Shown here in pieces: positions 26,701 to 35,334 of a DNA stretch of 64,000 nt (position 1 is the stretch's first letter; every line of letters begins with the position of its first letter). The position numbers and the translations under genes are program-made. This DNA is from Bimastos eiseni. Lineage: Eukaryota; Annelida; Clitellata; Crassiclitellata; Lumbricidae. The notes beneath the pieces were generated by a model, which saw nothing but the letters and a program-made list of their open reading frames with translations, did no database searches and was not told the origin of the DNA. The DNA lies in NCBI GenBank assembly GCA_959347315.1, contig OY365806.1, positions 24,907,855 to 24,971,854 of the forward strand, written 5' to 3'.

Positions 26701-27320
26701 AAGTTAGAAGATGCGAGAGTGGAATACATGGTTCCAGAGAAGACACGGTCGCCAAAGCGTGTATCCGATCTGCGAACGCACAGGTAAGAGTGTCCTGACC
26801 TCAATGACGGTCTCAACCGATTCACATAACCATGTTTTCCGTATTACAAGCGTTGACAAATACTTTTTTTAAGTTGAAATTTGTGAAATGAAATCTTACC
26901 CTTGACCAAACCATTCTGCTTTTCGAGGAGCAGTCCTAGCTCTTTCAACCGCGAATCATGCATCAGAAGGTCTTCGGAATGCTTGTTCAAGCCAATGGCG
27001 ATTTCACCGACGGATGCCTTCATTTCTTTCAGCTCTGATGACTGCTTTTCCAGATTCGCTGCTTGTTTTTCCAGCTGATCAGGAATTTCGTCGTCAATTT
27101 CTTCCTCGATCTCCCGAATATCAATGACCATTTTCTCCGTTACATTGGAGATGCGTTTGAGAATGGCAGTTTGGTCATCGATTTTCTTACAACAATCGCC
27201 ACATTCGGACCTGATTCTGGATAAACTGGGCGGAGAAGGATTTCCTCCATTCTGTCCAACAGCAACACGACCGCAAAGCATCACTAGCAAACTAAGGCCT
27301 ATGATGACGAAGGAAGCCAT
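14531..27320 (-). CDS. secreted fibrinogen-related protein (FReD lectin), five exons
   Basis: Joining minus-strand exons 27320-26900, 23610-23453, 23051-22955, 15734-15570 and 14781-14531 gives 1092 nt, which is 363 codons plus a stop, with every GT-AG junction in phase. Residues 1-22 form a signal peptide. Cys40, Cys43 and Cys44 could make inter-chain disulfides. Residues 48-140 are heptad-like and charged, so probably coiled coil. Residues 147-363 are a full fibrinogen C-terminal domain with the expected cysteine pairs (152/183 and 306/319), the Asp-x-Asp-x-Asp calcium site (296-300) and the Trp-Trp...Cys-His...Asn-Leu-Asn-Gly binding-face segment. The architecture matches ficolin/FREP-like oligomeric lectins used in recognition of microbial glycans or in matrix contacts. 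The ligand is unknown; an angiopoietin- or tenascin-like developmental role is the alternative. Confidence 0.9.
15570..15734 (-). CDS. FReD gene exon 4
   Basis: The acceptor ATTTTAG|GT is at 15734 and the donor GCAG|GTATGT at 15570. It encodes residues 227-280 with the [10 protein letters not shown] strand and the Tyr-Ala-Glu-Tyr-x-x-Phe segment typical of the central fibrinogen domain. Phases on both sides match exons 3 and 5. Confidence 0.92.
16085..16172. repeat. GCGCCAAAACG-module repeat, left member of an inverted pair
   Basis: Contains GGAAGCGGCTC and ACGTTTTGGCGCAGG. The same modules occur in inverse orientation at 22105-22205, so the two blocks form an inverted pair about 6 kb apart, both inside intron 3 of the fibrinogen-related gene. 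Confidence 0.5.
16639..16660. repeat. (TA)n microsatellite
   Basis: A run of about eleven alternating AT pairs. Nothing else was recognised between about 16180 and 17270 in this intron. Confidence 0.85.
17270..18790. repeat. segmental duplication, copy A
   Basis: Collinear with 19135-21418 but diverged. Matching landmarks are TTTACTCAATTAA at the left end, a 48-51-bp minisatellite, a GCTAG|GTTAGTTTCAG donor-like site, a TGTTTTGTCTTTTAGAAC acceptor-like site, an AGAATTGTCTGTGAGGAAGG block, and TAGTCCACTCATTA at the right end. No long conserved frame links the parts. It may be an old transposon, or a duplicated non-coding exon pair. Confidence 0.7.
18863..19016. repeat. fold-back repeat of CGAACCTTCGGACTAT modules
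   Basis: Repeats of GGTTCTATAGTCCGAAGG on the left and of the inverse complement CCTTCGGACTATCGAACC on the right face each other across about 60 bp. The stretch can form a large hairpin. It lies between the two copies of the segmental duplication. Confidence 0.7.
19769..19918. mobile_element. 150-bp hAT-like MITE, copy 1
   Basis: Begins CAGAGGCGTC and ends GACGCCCCTG, with interior text parallel to the element at 20412-20561 and exactly the same length. The first TIR has one substitution. No flanking duplication is visible, so this copy looks older. Confidence 0.75.
20404..20569. mobile_element. 150-bp hAT-like MITE, copy 2, with 8-bp flanks
   Basis: The element spans 20412-20561. Terminal CAGGGGCGTC and GACGCCCCTG are perfect inverse complements over 10 bp. 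The flanking octamers GGTTACAT and GGTTAGAT differ by one base, as expected for a slightly aged hAT target duplication. The interior is rich in C runs and non-coding. Confidence 0.82.
20574..20700 (+). mobile_element. tRNA-derived SINE-like repeat
   Basis: GGGGCGCGGTGGTGTTGCGG resembles a tRNA 5' half with an A box, followed by GGTCGCAGGTTCTAAAAT, a good B-box match. The following CACTGCGTAGTGACCCTGG is tRNA-unrelated body. The 3' end is unclear, because the downstream AGAATTGTCTGTGAGG text is also present in copy A of the segmental duplication, without the tRNA head. Confidence 0.55.
21783..22100. repeat. ~37-bp minisatellite
   Basis: About eight degenerate copies of a unit containing TCATCAATCCAGCTTCCATT followed by AAGCATAATTATTT. 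Non-coding, within intron 3 of the fibrinogen-related gene. Confidence 0.8.
22105..22205. repeat. GCGCCAAAACG-module repeat, right member of an inverted pair
   Basis: Five degenerate repeats of TGCGCCAAAACG followed by GGAAGCGGCTTCC. They are inverse to the block at 16085-16172. Confidence 0.55.
22490..22560 (-). repeat. tRNA-like pseudogene or SINE head
   Basis: On the minus strand an A-box-like TATCGTAGTGG (22543-22553) is followed 37 bp later by a B-box-like GGTTCCAATCT (22495-22505). The spacing suits a pol III promoter in a tRNA-derived repeat. I could not fold a complete cloverleaf, so it is not called a functional tRNA. Confidence 0.5.
22955..23051 (-). CDS. FReD gene exon 3 (97 nt)
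   Basis: This short exon is recognised by a TGTTTAG acceptor at 23051, a CTTG|GTAAGT donor at 22955, and a translation containing Phe-Gln-Arg-Arg-Lys-Asp-Gly-Ser and Gly-Glu-Phe-Trp-Leu-Gly, hallmarks of every fibrinogen domain. It supplies residues 194-225 plus the first base of Gly226. Confidence 0.92.
23453..23610 (-). CDS. FReD gene exon 2
   Basis: The acceptor CGTTTTCAG is at 23610 and the donor GGCTG|GTACTT at 23453. Its first two bases complete the Glu141 codon begun in exon 1. It encodes the start of the fibrinogen domain, with Pro-Lys-Asp-Cys152, the Ser-Gly-Val-Tyr strand, Tyr-Cys183-Asp-Met and Gly-Gly-Ser-Trp. Confidence 0.92.
23735..24345. repeat. cluster of degenerate short tandem repeats
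   Basis: Within intron 1 of the fibrinogen-related gene. GAATGGATG units at 23735-23785; three ~37-bp units with GGGAGGAATGATTTATTCTT at 23810-23912; TTTTTCGTTCGGTCG-like units at 23950-24030; and about 20 degenerate copies of a ~14-bp TTTGCTGTCTAATT motif at 24060-24345. Confidence 0.75.
24591..26106. other. intron 1 sequence
   Basis: Lies between exons 1 and 2 of the fibrinogen-related gene. No recognisable element or exon was found in this part. Confidence 0.4.
26107..26270. mobile_element. 148-bp hAT-like MITE
   Basis: The element spans 26115-26262. It begins CAGAGGCGGCGATC and its other end, read inversely, is CATGGACGGCGATC. The flanks GCTACAAG and GCTACGGG match at 6 of 8 positions, fitting a decayed 8-bp target duplication. 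Confidence 0.6.
26585..26695 (-). mobile_element. fragment of a hAT-like element related to the right window edge
   Basis: Read on the minus strand it starts CAGAGGTATAACAAG and continues through a GGGGGCACC block, a TTTTAAAAC stretch, a short TTTTAGTGCT word and CCCCCCAAATCGG. The element starting at 63803 has the same order of words. I could not find its other terminus or a target duplication. Confidence 0.6.
26900..27320 (-). CDS. FReD gene exon 1 (signal peptide and coiled coil)
   Basis: The ATG at 27318-27320 opens a hydrophobic signal sequence ending near Val-Ala-Val-Gly-Gln. A Pro/Ser-rich linker, a Cys-x2-Cys-Cys cluster and a long charged helical region follow, with one N-glycosylation site (Asn-Val-Thr). 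The donor AAGG|GTAAGA lies at 26900, in phase 1. A TATA box about 116 bp upstream supports this as the 5' coding exon. Confidence 0.88.
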
Positions 27321-27435
27321 ATCAATCGTGTAGTGAACTCTATGCGCGTAGTACTATTTGCTTCTATAGTTAGTATAGGCTATAGAAAACATGCGAACTG
27401 TTGGCCAGTGATCTGTTCATTCGTAAGCCTTACTC

Positions 27436-27443
27436 TTTTTATA
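27436..27443 (-). promoter_or_regulatory. TATA box of the fibrinogen-related gene
   Basis: Read on the minus strand this is TATAAAAA, in the context GCTCTATAAAAAGAG. It lies about 116 bp before the ATG at 27320, which would leave a 5' leader of some 80-90 nt. No other core element was evident. Confidence 0.55.
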
Positions 27444-29225
27444 GAGCAGAGCAGGCATTAATAATGCTAGCTAGCTAGCTCTTAGGTTCAACTCGCAATC
27501 TCACAACAGTTTTTTTCAAATTTAATTTATTGAGACTTCCAAAGCGTCATACTTTCAGGGAGGCGAAGTTTCCACGTTGACTAATAGCAAACCTATTATA
27601 TGATAAATTTAAAAGATTAGGCCTAAATGTTATTAATGGCTCTTATATAAAATGACTGTAATAAATCTGTATTCTCTAATAGGTTCTTAATGAATGTGAT
27701 TGATTTAGTTGATGGTTATGATTAATTTAGTCGACGTTCATTAAGTTTTAACTAGCATCCATAATTTTTGCGGGTCTTATTGACAATCTCGCTGTAATTA
27801 GAGATGATAATTTAAAGATACCAACGGATAGACATGGCACGAGATATTCATAATGGTCGTGAATGATAGCTGTATACATTGGCCTACGCATTTCTTAGTG
27901 ATTTATCGCAAATATATTCAAGTGTAAGCTTACGGACACGAAGTATTCTATGAAATACCAAATTAATCATGTTTATTGCAGACATGTATCTTGCCTCTGA
28001 ATGGCAATTCTTGGAGAGGGTCACATATAAATCTAAAGATACGATGTAGACGATAAGATTGTGACGATGATGATTAATGCTAATAACGGTGGTAGACGTA
28101 GTATTGGTAGTAGTAGACCTAGTTGGGGGTAATGGTGGAAGGAGTGGAAGCGGTAGTAGCGGTAATAATAATTATTATTATAATGATTATTATAACATTT
28201 ATGTAGTAATAATTATTAATTATTATTATTGTTATTATTATTATTGTTATTATTATTATCGTTAGTATAATTATTATTTCTATTATTGTTATCACGCGCC
28301 CTGTTTTATATATTTAGCGCCCGTGAATAAGCTGGTCTCCCTGACGTGGCTTTTGTAAACGCTGACACTTTTTCGAAGACTCATATTAGACCTACATTTA
28401 CATTTAGACCTACATTACATAATATTATAGGGTTTCTAGATGACACCAGAACATATATATATATATATATATTACATATATATGTAGTACAGTGATTGAC
28501 TGTCACGTCACTTAGCCTACTGTAACTTACTTACTTCAATCAACCAAGATCAACCATACAATTTTCTTCATTTCCATTGCCAGCATTTCCACTGTCATTA
28601 TTATGTTTCCATACGGACTCAACATGCGTCCCGTATAGAGATAGAGGTCCCAAATGGGCTCCACGTGGTCATACTGGTAGGGAATTGTTTACTATATTAT
28701 TCCAACTTCTGTGTTTAATTGTTCAACGTGCGCCTTGACACCTCGAGACCTTCACACAAACCCATCACTAGGCCCTGTGGTTTAGGGCCGATACTAAATT
28801 TTATCGTAAACAGGGCTTTTAACAATACAGAAAAAAGTACTGCAATAGCAATACAAATACTTCCTAACTAAAAGTATCGCGATACCAATATCAATACTTT
28901 TCAATACCAATACCAATACTTTTTACCAATACTTTCAATACTCTTGCTGAATTCGATCTTAGCATGAATTATAATTCATGCACCGATAATTATAGAAAGT
29001 TTCTTAAATTTGGCTAATCACAAGGAATCTAAATAAGAGGAATATGCCCGTGTACACGCTTTATTCTTAAACACAGATGTCGCCCCATCTAAATCTTGCT
29101 TCTATTTGAAAATATGGAGCTTTAAACATCCATGCAACGCCTTTTTTTATTTTGATGACATACCCGGTATAGTTATTCGTAAATTTGGCTTTGTGACTAA
29201 AGGTTGATGAGTTAATAGTGCAATT
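27444..29225. other. upstream intergenic DNA
   Basis: Between the fibrinogen-related promoter and the next mobile element. Contains ATT-rich microsatellite text at 28157-28280, a TA tract near 28453-28475 and degenerate AATACTTTT/ACCAATAC repeats near 28850-28950. No gene was supported. Confidence 0.5.
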
Positions 29226-32200
29226 AAATTTAGGGTATCAGAGGCTTTCACCTCCGGACGTTTCACCTCCGGACGTGTCACCTCTTGGGGCTTTCACCTC
29301 CGGACGTTTCACCACCGGACGATTCACCTTCAGGGGCTTTCACCTCTAGGGGTTTTCACCTCTAGGGGCTTTCACCTCAACTATCAAATTAAAGACTGGC
29401 GCGCAAACAATGCGATTACCATGACACTATTAAGCAAAATGTTATAGAATGTCACAGTTATTGCAATACGGCGTTTCGAATGCAAGGTATGCAAACATTC
29501 AAATAGGCTAACGCACAAGATTTATTCATACCCCACTGATGCGCATACAACGCGACTATCGTGACACTATAACCATAACCAACATTTTTTTATTGCACAC
29601 TGACAATCATAATAGTAAAGCATTAACACACACAAAAATTAAGTTGATAGAGAGATTGGCAGCCGACAATAGGGAGGAACCCTAAAAGGACCGAGGTCCC
29701 GCTAGCAGGGACACCCATTACAATAAGAGTTAAGTTATAAGTGGTAGATGGCGATAAACAAGACTTAAGCAGATTGCTTGCGGAGAGATAGTCTTAAAAA
29801 ACTTAACAAACTAAACAATGGATGTAATTACATAGATCCATAGATTCATTGACAGAGTTATGCAGGGTGTAGCAGTATATAGTCACGGAGTTTCAATTTA
29901 AATGCACTTAAATAATTTAAGGTACGTATTTCCTGAGGGACGCTATTCCAAGCCCTAAGCCCATTGCATCTTATCGCAAACTTACGGGTATTGGTGCGTG
30001 CATGGATGGGCCTGTAATCATTAAAATTGCGAAGGGAGTACGGATTGATTAATTTAATGGGAGTAAAGTAGTTTGCATACGCAGGAGGTAATTGGTTAAT
30101 CGAGAATTTGTAAATTAATTCACTAATTTGTATTAAAAGTTGTCTGTTTGACGCTCAAAATGCAGGATTTATGATGCAGTGGGTCAGAATTTTTATAAAT
30201 GACTCTGAAGGCTCTATTTTGAAGCGAGATTAGCCTAGTTAATCTAGAGTGGTAATTGGATGCCCAGATTAGGTTGCAGTAGGTTAAATAAGGGTGGACC
30301 AGGGAGAAATAAAGGTTTCTGCGTATGGCAACAGGTAATAGGTACGCAATACGCGATATTATGCCTATATTCTTAGTTATTTTAGATGCTATTTTTTCAA
30401 TATGGGTTTTCCAGGTAAGTGATTGGTCAACGTATACACCTAGGAATTTGGTCGATATAACCCTAGGTAAAGGGACATTATTTATCATGAGGACCGTTTC
30501 AGACAAAGGAGGTTTCTTGCGATGTGAGGCAAAGAGAATGTGGTTGGTTTTAGTAGCATTAAGTGTGAGCTTGTTTGCTAAAAACCAGCCATTGACTTTA
30601 CCAAGTTCACGATTTAAAAGTCGGAGTAGTTCCTCATAAGAAGAATTGGAGGCGAGGACACTAGTGTCATCGGCAAAGAGCAAGAACCGAAGAGGCGTTG
30701 ACACTTTTGGTAGATCATTGATAAAAAGCAGAAAGAGTAAAGGTCCTAGAATGGAGCCTAGAGAGACACCAAAGTTTATTAGGTTAGTTGTAGATACTGC
30801 ACCATTACAATAAACAAATTGCAGTCTATTACACCGATAGCTCTGAAACCAGTCCAAGGCCACACCCCGAATATCTAGATTCTTTAATTTGGCAAGTAAT
30901 ATTTTATGGTTTACGGAATCGAAAGCCTTTGCAACATCGATAAATATGCCTAAGGTAAATTCATTACGTTCAATTGCAGCAGAGATGTGATCATGTAGGT
31001 CAAGCAAAGACATTGAGGTGGAGTGACCTGGTTGGAAACCATGTTGATACAGGTATACGAATTTATTTTTATCAATAAAATCATAGAGCCTATTATACAT
31101 GACCTTTTTCAGCAACTTAGAGAAGAAGGGTAAGATCGAGATGGGCCGGTAGTTTCCAAGTACGTCCCTCGGTCCCTGCTTGTATATAGGCATAATTTTA
31201 GCCATTTTCATTCCATTGGGGACAGTGCCGGTTGAAAGTGAAGAATTAATAATACTGGCTAGAGATTTGGCAATTAGTGAAAATATAGGGATTATTAATG
31301 AGGGGTCAATATCATCTGGACCAGTGGTATGGGTAGTTGTCAAGGATTGACAAAGAATAATCAATTCCTCAGCAGTTGTAGGATATACAGCGAAAGAGTT
31401 TAGGTTGGGCGGCCCCAGATAGTGCTCAAAAGAGCAGTTCGTTGAGGGCATCTTATCGACCAATTCCTAAGCAATTCCCGTAAAGTAATTATTTAGTTTA
31501 TCTGCGATCAGTTTGGGGTCAGAAATAATCGTACCATTGGAGCTTAAATAGGAAATATTCGTGTCAGGTACGTTGACCTTAAGGATCGACCTTATGATCT
31601 TCCAGGTATGTTTTAAGTCATTGGTATGTTTATTAAATTAAGAAATATAGAAACTTCGTTCGGCTTTTTTGCGTAGAGATTTAAATTTGTTTCTGTACTT
31701 CACAAATTTAGTTTTGTTTTCTATTGTTGGGTTTTTAATAAAAGAGGCATATGATTTCGATTTAGTATTGCAAGATTTTAAGAGACCTGGAGTCATCCAT
31801 GGTTGTTTGGCGGACTTAAACGGTTTGAGCTTAATACTAATAAGTATATAGGCCTAAAGTAAATAGATTTTCCGCAGCGCAGTGTTTAGCAAAGCCTGTA
31901 TAAGCATCCAATCTCAGAAGTAGCAAATCAGAGGTGAAAGCTAACCGTTGCAGAATGTCTGAAACATTTAATAATTATAATGGCTTCTCATGGACAGTAA
32001 ATCGAGGTTTTTGCGATTACGGAAGAGGGATAACATTTAATTCTTTCCTTATTGTGTCTATTTACAGTTCATTGCTTATGCCTACGCTGAATAAATTTGC
32101 TTTGCATGTTATATATTATTTATGTACAATTCAATGACAATCCCCATCGAAATTTCACTTTACATGTCTCTAAAGTAAGAATCCCCAGGAGGTGAAAGCC

Positions 32201-32340
32201 CCTAGCGGTGAAAGCCCCTAAAGGTGAAAGCCCCTAAAGGTGAATCGTCCGGTGGTGAAACGTCCGGAGGTGAAAGCCCCAAGAGGTGAAACGCCCGGAG
32301 GTGAAACGTCCGGAGGTGAAAGCTTCTGGAACCAAATTTA
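29226..32340. mobile_element. 3.1-kb fold-back DNA element with modular inverted repeats
   Basis: The element spans 29233-32333. Its terminal inverted repeats (29233-29378 and 32189-32333, 146 and 145 bp) are nearly identical in inverse orientation and built of short modules such as TTTCACCTCCGGACG and TTTCACCTCTAGGGGC. Both sides are flanked by AAATTTA (29226-29232 and 32334-32340), a probable 7-bp target duplication. The interior holds no transposase, only a broken non-LTR retrotransposon. Long TIRs made of tandem modules resemble Foldback-type elements; the superfamily is not assigned. Confidence 0.75.
29858..31855 (-). pseudogene. CR1/L2-like non-LTR retrotransposon, 5'-truncated
   Basis: The main open frame (31463-30123, 446 codons) is a reverse transcriptase: Phe-Ile-Asp-Val-Ala-Lys-Ala-Phe-Asp-Ser (motif A), Ser-Leu-Gly-Ser-Ile-Leu-Gly-Pro (motif B, with Leu where Gln is usual) and Phe-Ala-Asp-Asp (motif C). 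Upstream to about 31855 the linker that precedes RT is recognisable but has at least two stops. Downstream a frameshift at about 30123 leads into the normal C-terminus (Arg-Thr-Asn-Thr-Arg, then Ala-Trp-Asn-Ser-Val-Pro), ending at 29858. The APE endonuclease is absent. Sequence down to about 29600 is probably the 3' untranslated region. It sits wholly inside the fold-back element. Confidence 0.85.
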
Positions 32341-33021
32341 GACAGTAAAACGAATGAGCATTTATTTTAATTTAAACTCTCTATTAATCGAAAAGAAATT
32401 AAAGCATGAAATTAGACAGCAAAACAAATGAACATTTGTTTTAATTATATTTATATAATTATATATATTTATATACATATATATACTATCTTTTTATTGA
32501 AAATGAATCAAACTAACGACAAAAAGATGTTAATTCAATTTCACCTTTGCATGACATTCACTTAAAGCTGTCCCTGCACCTCTCCGACGTTCGCACTCAT
32601 AACTAACTGCGTAATTTGTTAAATTTTTTTAAAACACAAACATAACCGTTTAATACAACTTTGTTCTTTCCACGTACACTATGGTAACACTAGCCACAGT
32701 TTCCACCTCCATATCTTCGGATTTCTCGTCTAATAATTATTTATCTTATAGAGTCATTACAGATTATATAGCAACAACCAGGCTAAATATAAAAACTTTT
32801 TAAAATTTTTACCAAAAGCATCAAAGGGAGACACATTTAATTAAGTAAGGTTGTTGGTTGTTCACCAGTAAACTATCAATTAATTAATAAGTACAACCCT
32901 GCATGGTCAACTATTCTACTATTTATTTTTGATTCAACATTTACCTTAAGCATCAAAGTGAGACATGTTGAATTAAGGTTGCTTGTTGTGTTTTAACATA
33001 AAACCCGTTTTATGATCACAG

Positions 33022-33096
33022 GGGGGAAATGTCCGGGGGGAGATGTCGGGGGGAGATGTCCTGGGGGAAATGTCCTGGGGAGGGGGAGATGTCCGG
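33022..33096 (+). repeat. G-rich minisatellite, present in each array unit
   Basis: Repeats of GGGGGGAGATGTCC/GGGGGAAATGTCC. Runs of five or six G recur every ~14-17 bp, enough for a G-quadruplex on the plus strand. Identical blocks lie at 36882, 40742 and 44602. It lies about 550 bp beyond the stop of the precursor ORF. Confidence 0.8.
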
Positions 33097-33649
33097 AACC
33101 CGTCCTTGGGCCAACCACAATGTCTTTGAAGTAGCCAAATTAATCAGGCAAGCCACTTCTACCAGTGAACGCAAAAGGACATGGGCCTACTTCGGCCATT
33201 TCTCTATTTATAAATTATTCCATATGTACGCAACACGGTTTATATGGCCGAAAGAAGCTATATATTAAAGCCTAAACTTGTCAAAGCCCAACGCTTAACT
33301 TCTCATAGGGCCTACTTCTTGAAAAACGAGATAAATTTCAGTGAAAAAAGTATTGGTTCAAGAATCGCTGACATGCAAAAATAGGGGACTGAAAAAGTCT
33401 GAATAGGCTAATTATCACGAATGTGATTATGCTTAAGGATGACGTACGTGGCAATAACGGCGACGCACTATATTACATGGCGTTAAGTATCGGTAATTAA
33501 AAAAAATTCTGGTGATACGAATGCAGGAACGTAGACGTTATGGTCAATAAAGTGTGAGGATTAGCTCCGATTGCTGTAATAAATGTTTGCTCAAATATAT
33601 AGTTAATCAATGTAGCTATTTTGGAACCGACTAGAATTTTTCGTGAGTC

Positions 33650-34636
33650 TCAAGTCATATATAGGGCAAATGGTTTCAGGGTCACAGACGAAAGTTTTGA
33701 TGTATCGTGACTTGGTCGACCATGTTGCGTAACCTTTTGATTTCTTTTTCCGTATCGAAACTTTGGTCGGTTTTTGGGCAAGCGGCTGAAGTGCTGTGCC
33801 AACTGTGGATCCTGCTCCAGAAATTCTCTCAAATCAAAAGGTTTCGGGCCACCCTCCTGTTTCGTCCAATCTGTTGATTGAGGGAGATGTTGGAATTCCT
33901 TAAATTGTTTTCCGTCGTTGTTTTGGTTTTCGCGTTTCCATATCCAGTGATCACTTCCAATGGAGTTCGCGGACTTTTTCTTTTTCCCAAACCTAAAGGT
34001 CTTCATATTCTTGCGCAGATTCATTGCATTTTCTTTGAGTAGATATTCTCTGGCCTCTTGCAACGTCCGATAGCGACTTGTGTCCTCATCGGTAACGTCG
34101 ACAAATAGGTCGTTTCGATGTTCTCCGCTGACCGTATCGAAGCGATCGTGTGGACATCGATGTAGACGGCAGTCAACTGGTTGTTCTGGAGAGCGATGTG
34201 GAGAATTTATCAGCGTCAACATTCGAGGCATTACTTTCTTGACCTTGACCTTGTCGTCTCTGAAATTTATCCTTCCGTCGGCCTTCGACATGTGATCTTT
34301 ACGGCTGGTCATACGTCGATTATATTCTGGTCCGCTGCTTTGACTAATTGGTCGAGTTGAGGTAATGTGGCCACGCAGCGACAACGATAGAGTCTTAGGA
34401 TTATTACTCAATGTTATCAACGACGATGCCTCCGACTTGTTTTGCCAAGATTGGTTACGTTTACTCAGGAAACTGTTGCCCAATACTTGATCCTGACTCG
34501 AAGAATCACGTGATAAAGTTATCTTCCTTTTGCAGTTTCTGTAAACGTAACATGGGCCTACGTCGTATGACGTCACTAGGAGATTATCAGTCAACGCCAA
34601 AACAATAAGTAGACGACGTTGAAAGAAGTTCGCCAT
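33650..34636 (-). CDS. neuropeptide precursor-like protein, array copy 1
   Basis: An intact 328-codon ORF. Residues 1-23 form a signal peptide (Arg-Arg, then Leu-Leu-Ile-Val-Leu-Ala-Leu). Next comes a short segment with a Cys29-x5-Cys35 ring closed by Lys-Arg-Lys. Dibasic sites recur (59-60, 107-108, 234-235). Two amidation signals stand out: Phe-Arg-Phe-Gly-Lys-Lys-Lys-Lys (214-221) and Phe-Arg-Tyr-Gly-Lys-Arg (293-298). The segments before each share a charged helix (Ala-Arg-Glu-Tyr-Leu and Leu-Arg-Glu-Phe-Leu), so they may be duplicated peptide modules of about 30 residues. Processing would release FRF-amide and FRY-amide peptides for G-protein-coupled receptors. The family is not identified; NPY/PrRP-, RFamide- and RYamide-like assignments are all possible. 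Upstream exons cannot be excluded. Confidence 0.72.
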   Translation of the reverse strand: MANFFQRRLLIVLALTDNLLVTSYDVGPCYVYRNCKRKITLSRDSSSQDQVLGNSFLSKRNQSWQNKSEASSLITLSNNPKTLSLSLRGHITSTRPISQSSGPEYNRRMTSRKDHMSKADGRINFRDDKVKVKKVMPRMLTLINSPHRSPEQPVDCRLHRCPHDRFDTVSGEHRNDLFVDVTDEDTSRYRTLQEAREYLLKENAMNLRKNMKTFRFGKKKKSANSIGSDHWIWKRENQNNDGKQFKEFQHLPQSTDWTKQEGGPKPFDLREFLEQDPQLAQHFSRLPKNRPKFRYGKRNQKVTQHGRPSHDTSKLSSVTLKPFALYMT

Positions 34637-35046
34637 CTTTGTATTACGTTGGCTTACAGTAACTGGTAGGCTACCTACAAAATAATATAGACAAATAATA
34701 TTTCATACGCCTAAGAGCGAAATTCAGGTTCAAATCTACGCGATCAACTTATCTCAGATTGCCTTTTTTGAAAACCAATGCTATGCAATGAATAAAGTGA
34801 CAGCCGGCCGGGTACTCAGCAGGATAACGTTGACCGTATAATCGCCGAAATGTTCATAAAAATTTATGCTACTCCACTCAAAATATTTTTCTTTTAGTAC
34901 CTGTTATTATTACTCCAATTAAGTTCGATATATTAAGCCGTTTTATTTCGTCAACAAAGACAAGCGAAACTGCCGATTTATCCCGCAAAAGTCCAGGATG
35001 CAGGCACACGCGTAATCTTAGGTTAACCAGCCAGTATTCGTCGGCT

Positions 35047-35334
35047 TTATGCTAGATCTCTTGAATTCCCTTCCAAAATTGTCCCAGGTTTCATCCCAAC
35101 AGTAGATCTAGGGCCTACATCAGAATCTAGAGGCATATCGATGTTCTTAAGTTGGCTGAATTGGCGCATCCTCTTCCAGAGAATATCAAAAGCGTTTAGA
35201 GTATATTTGCCTATGTAGGGCCTACTTTTACTTAGGTCAGCGTTCCCTTTTTCAGCCGCGCAGTGTTGCGACGATTTTAATATTACCGTAGGCCTAAGTT
35301 TAAAAGTAAATGGTGAGTCATTTTGGTGACCCAA
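35047..35334 (-). CDS. hypothetical 95-codon ORF in the array unit
   Basis: Open frame from ATG to stop upstream of the precursor on the same strand, repeated at 38907-39194, 42767-43054 and 46627-46914. It has no signal peptide, no recognisable domain and no homologue that I know. Its only support is length, so it may be chance or part of a 5' leader. Confidence 0.15.
   Translation of the reverse strand: MGHQNDSPFTFKLRPTVILKSSQHCAAEKGNADLSKSRPYIGKYTLNAFDILWKRMRQFSQLKNIDMPLDSDVGPRSTVGMKPGTILEGNSRDLA

Noticed and set aside
34080..34295. Plus-strand ORFs opposite the peptide precursor (71 and 65 codons)
   Set aside because: Antisense shadows of the precursor frame, with no motif of their own.
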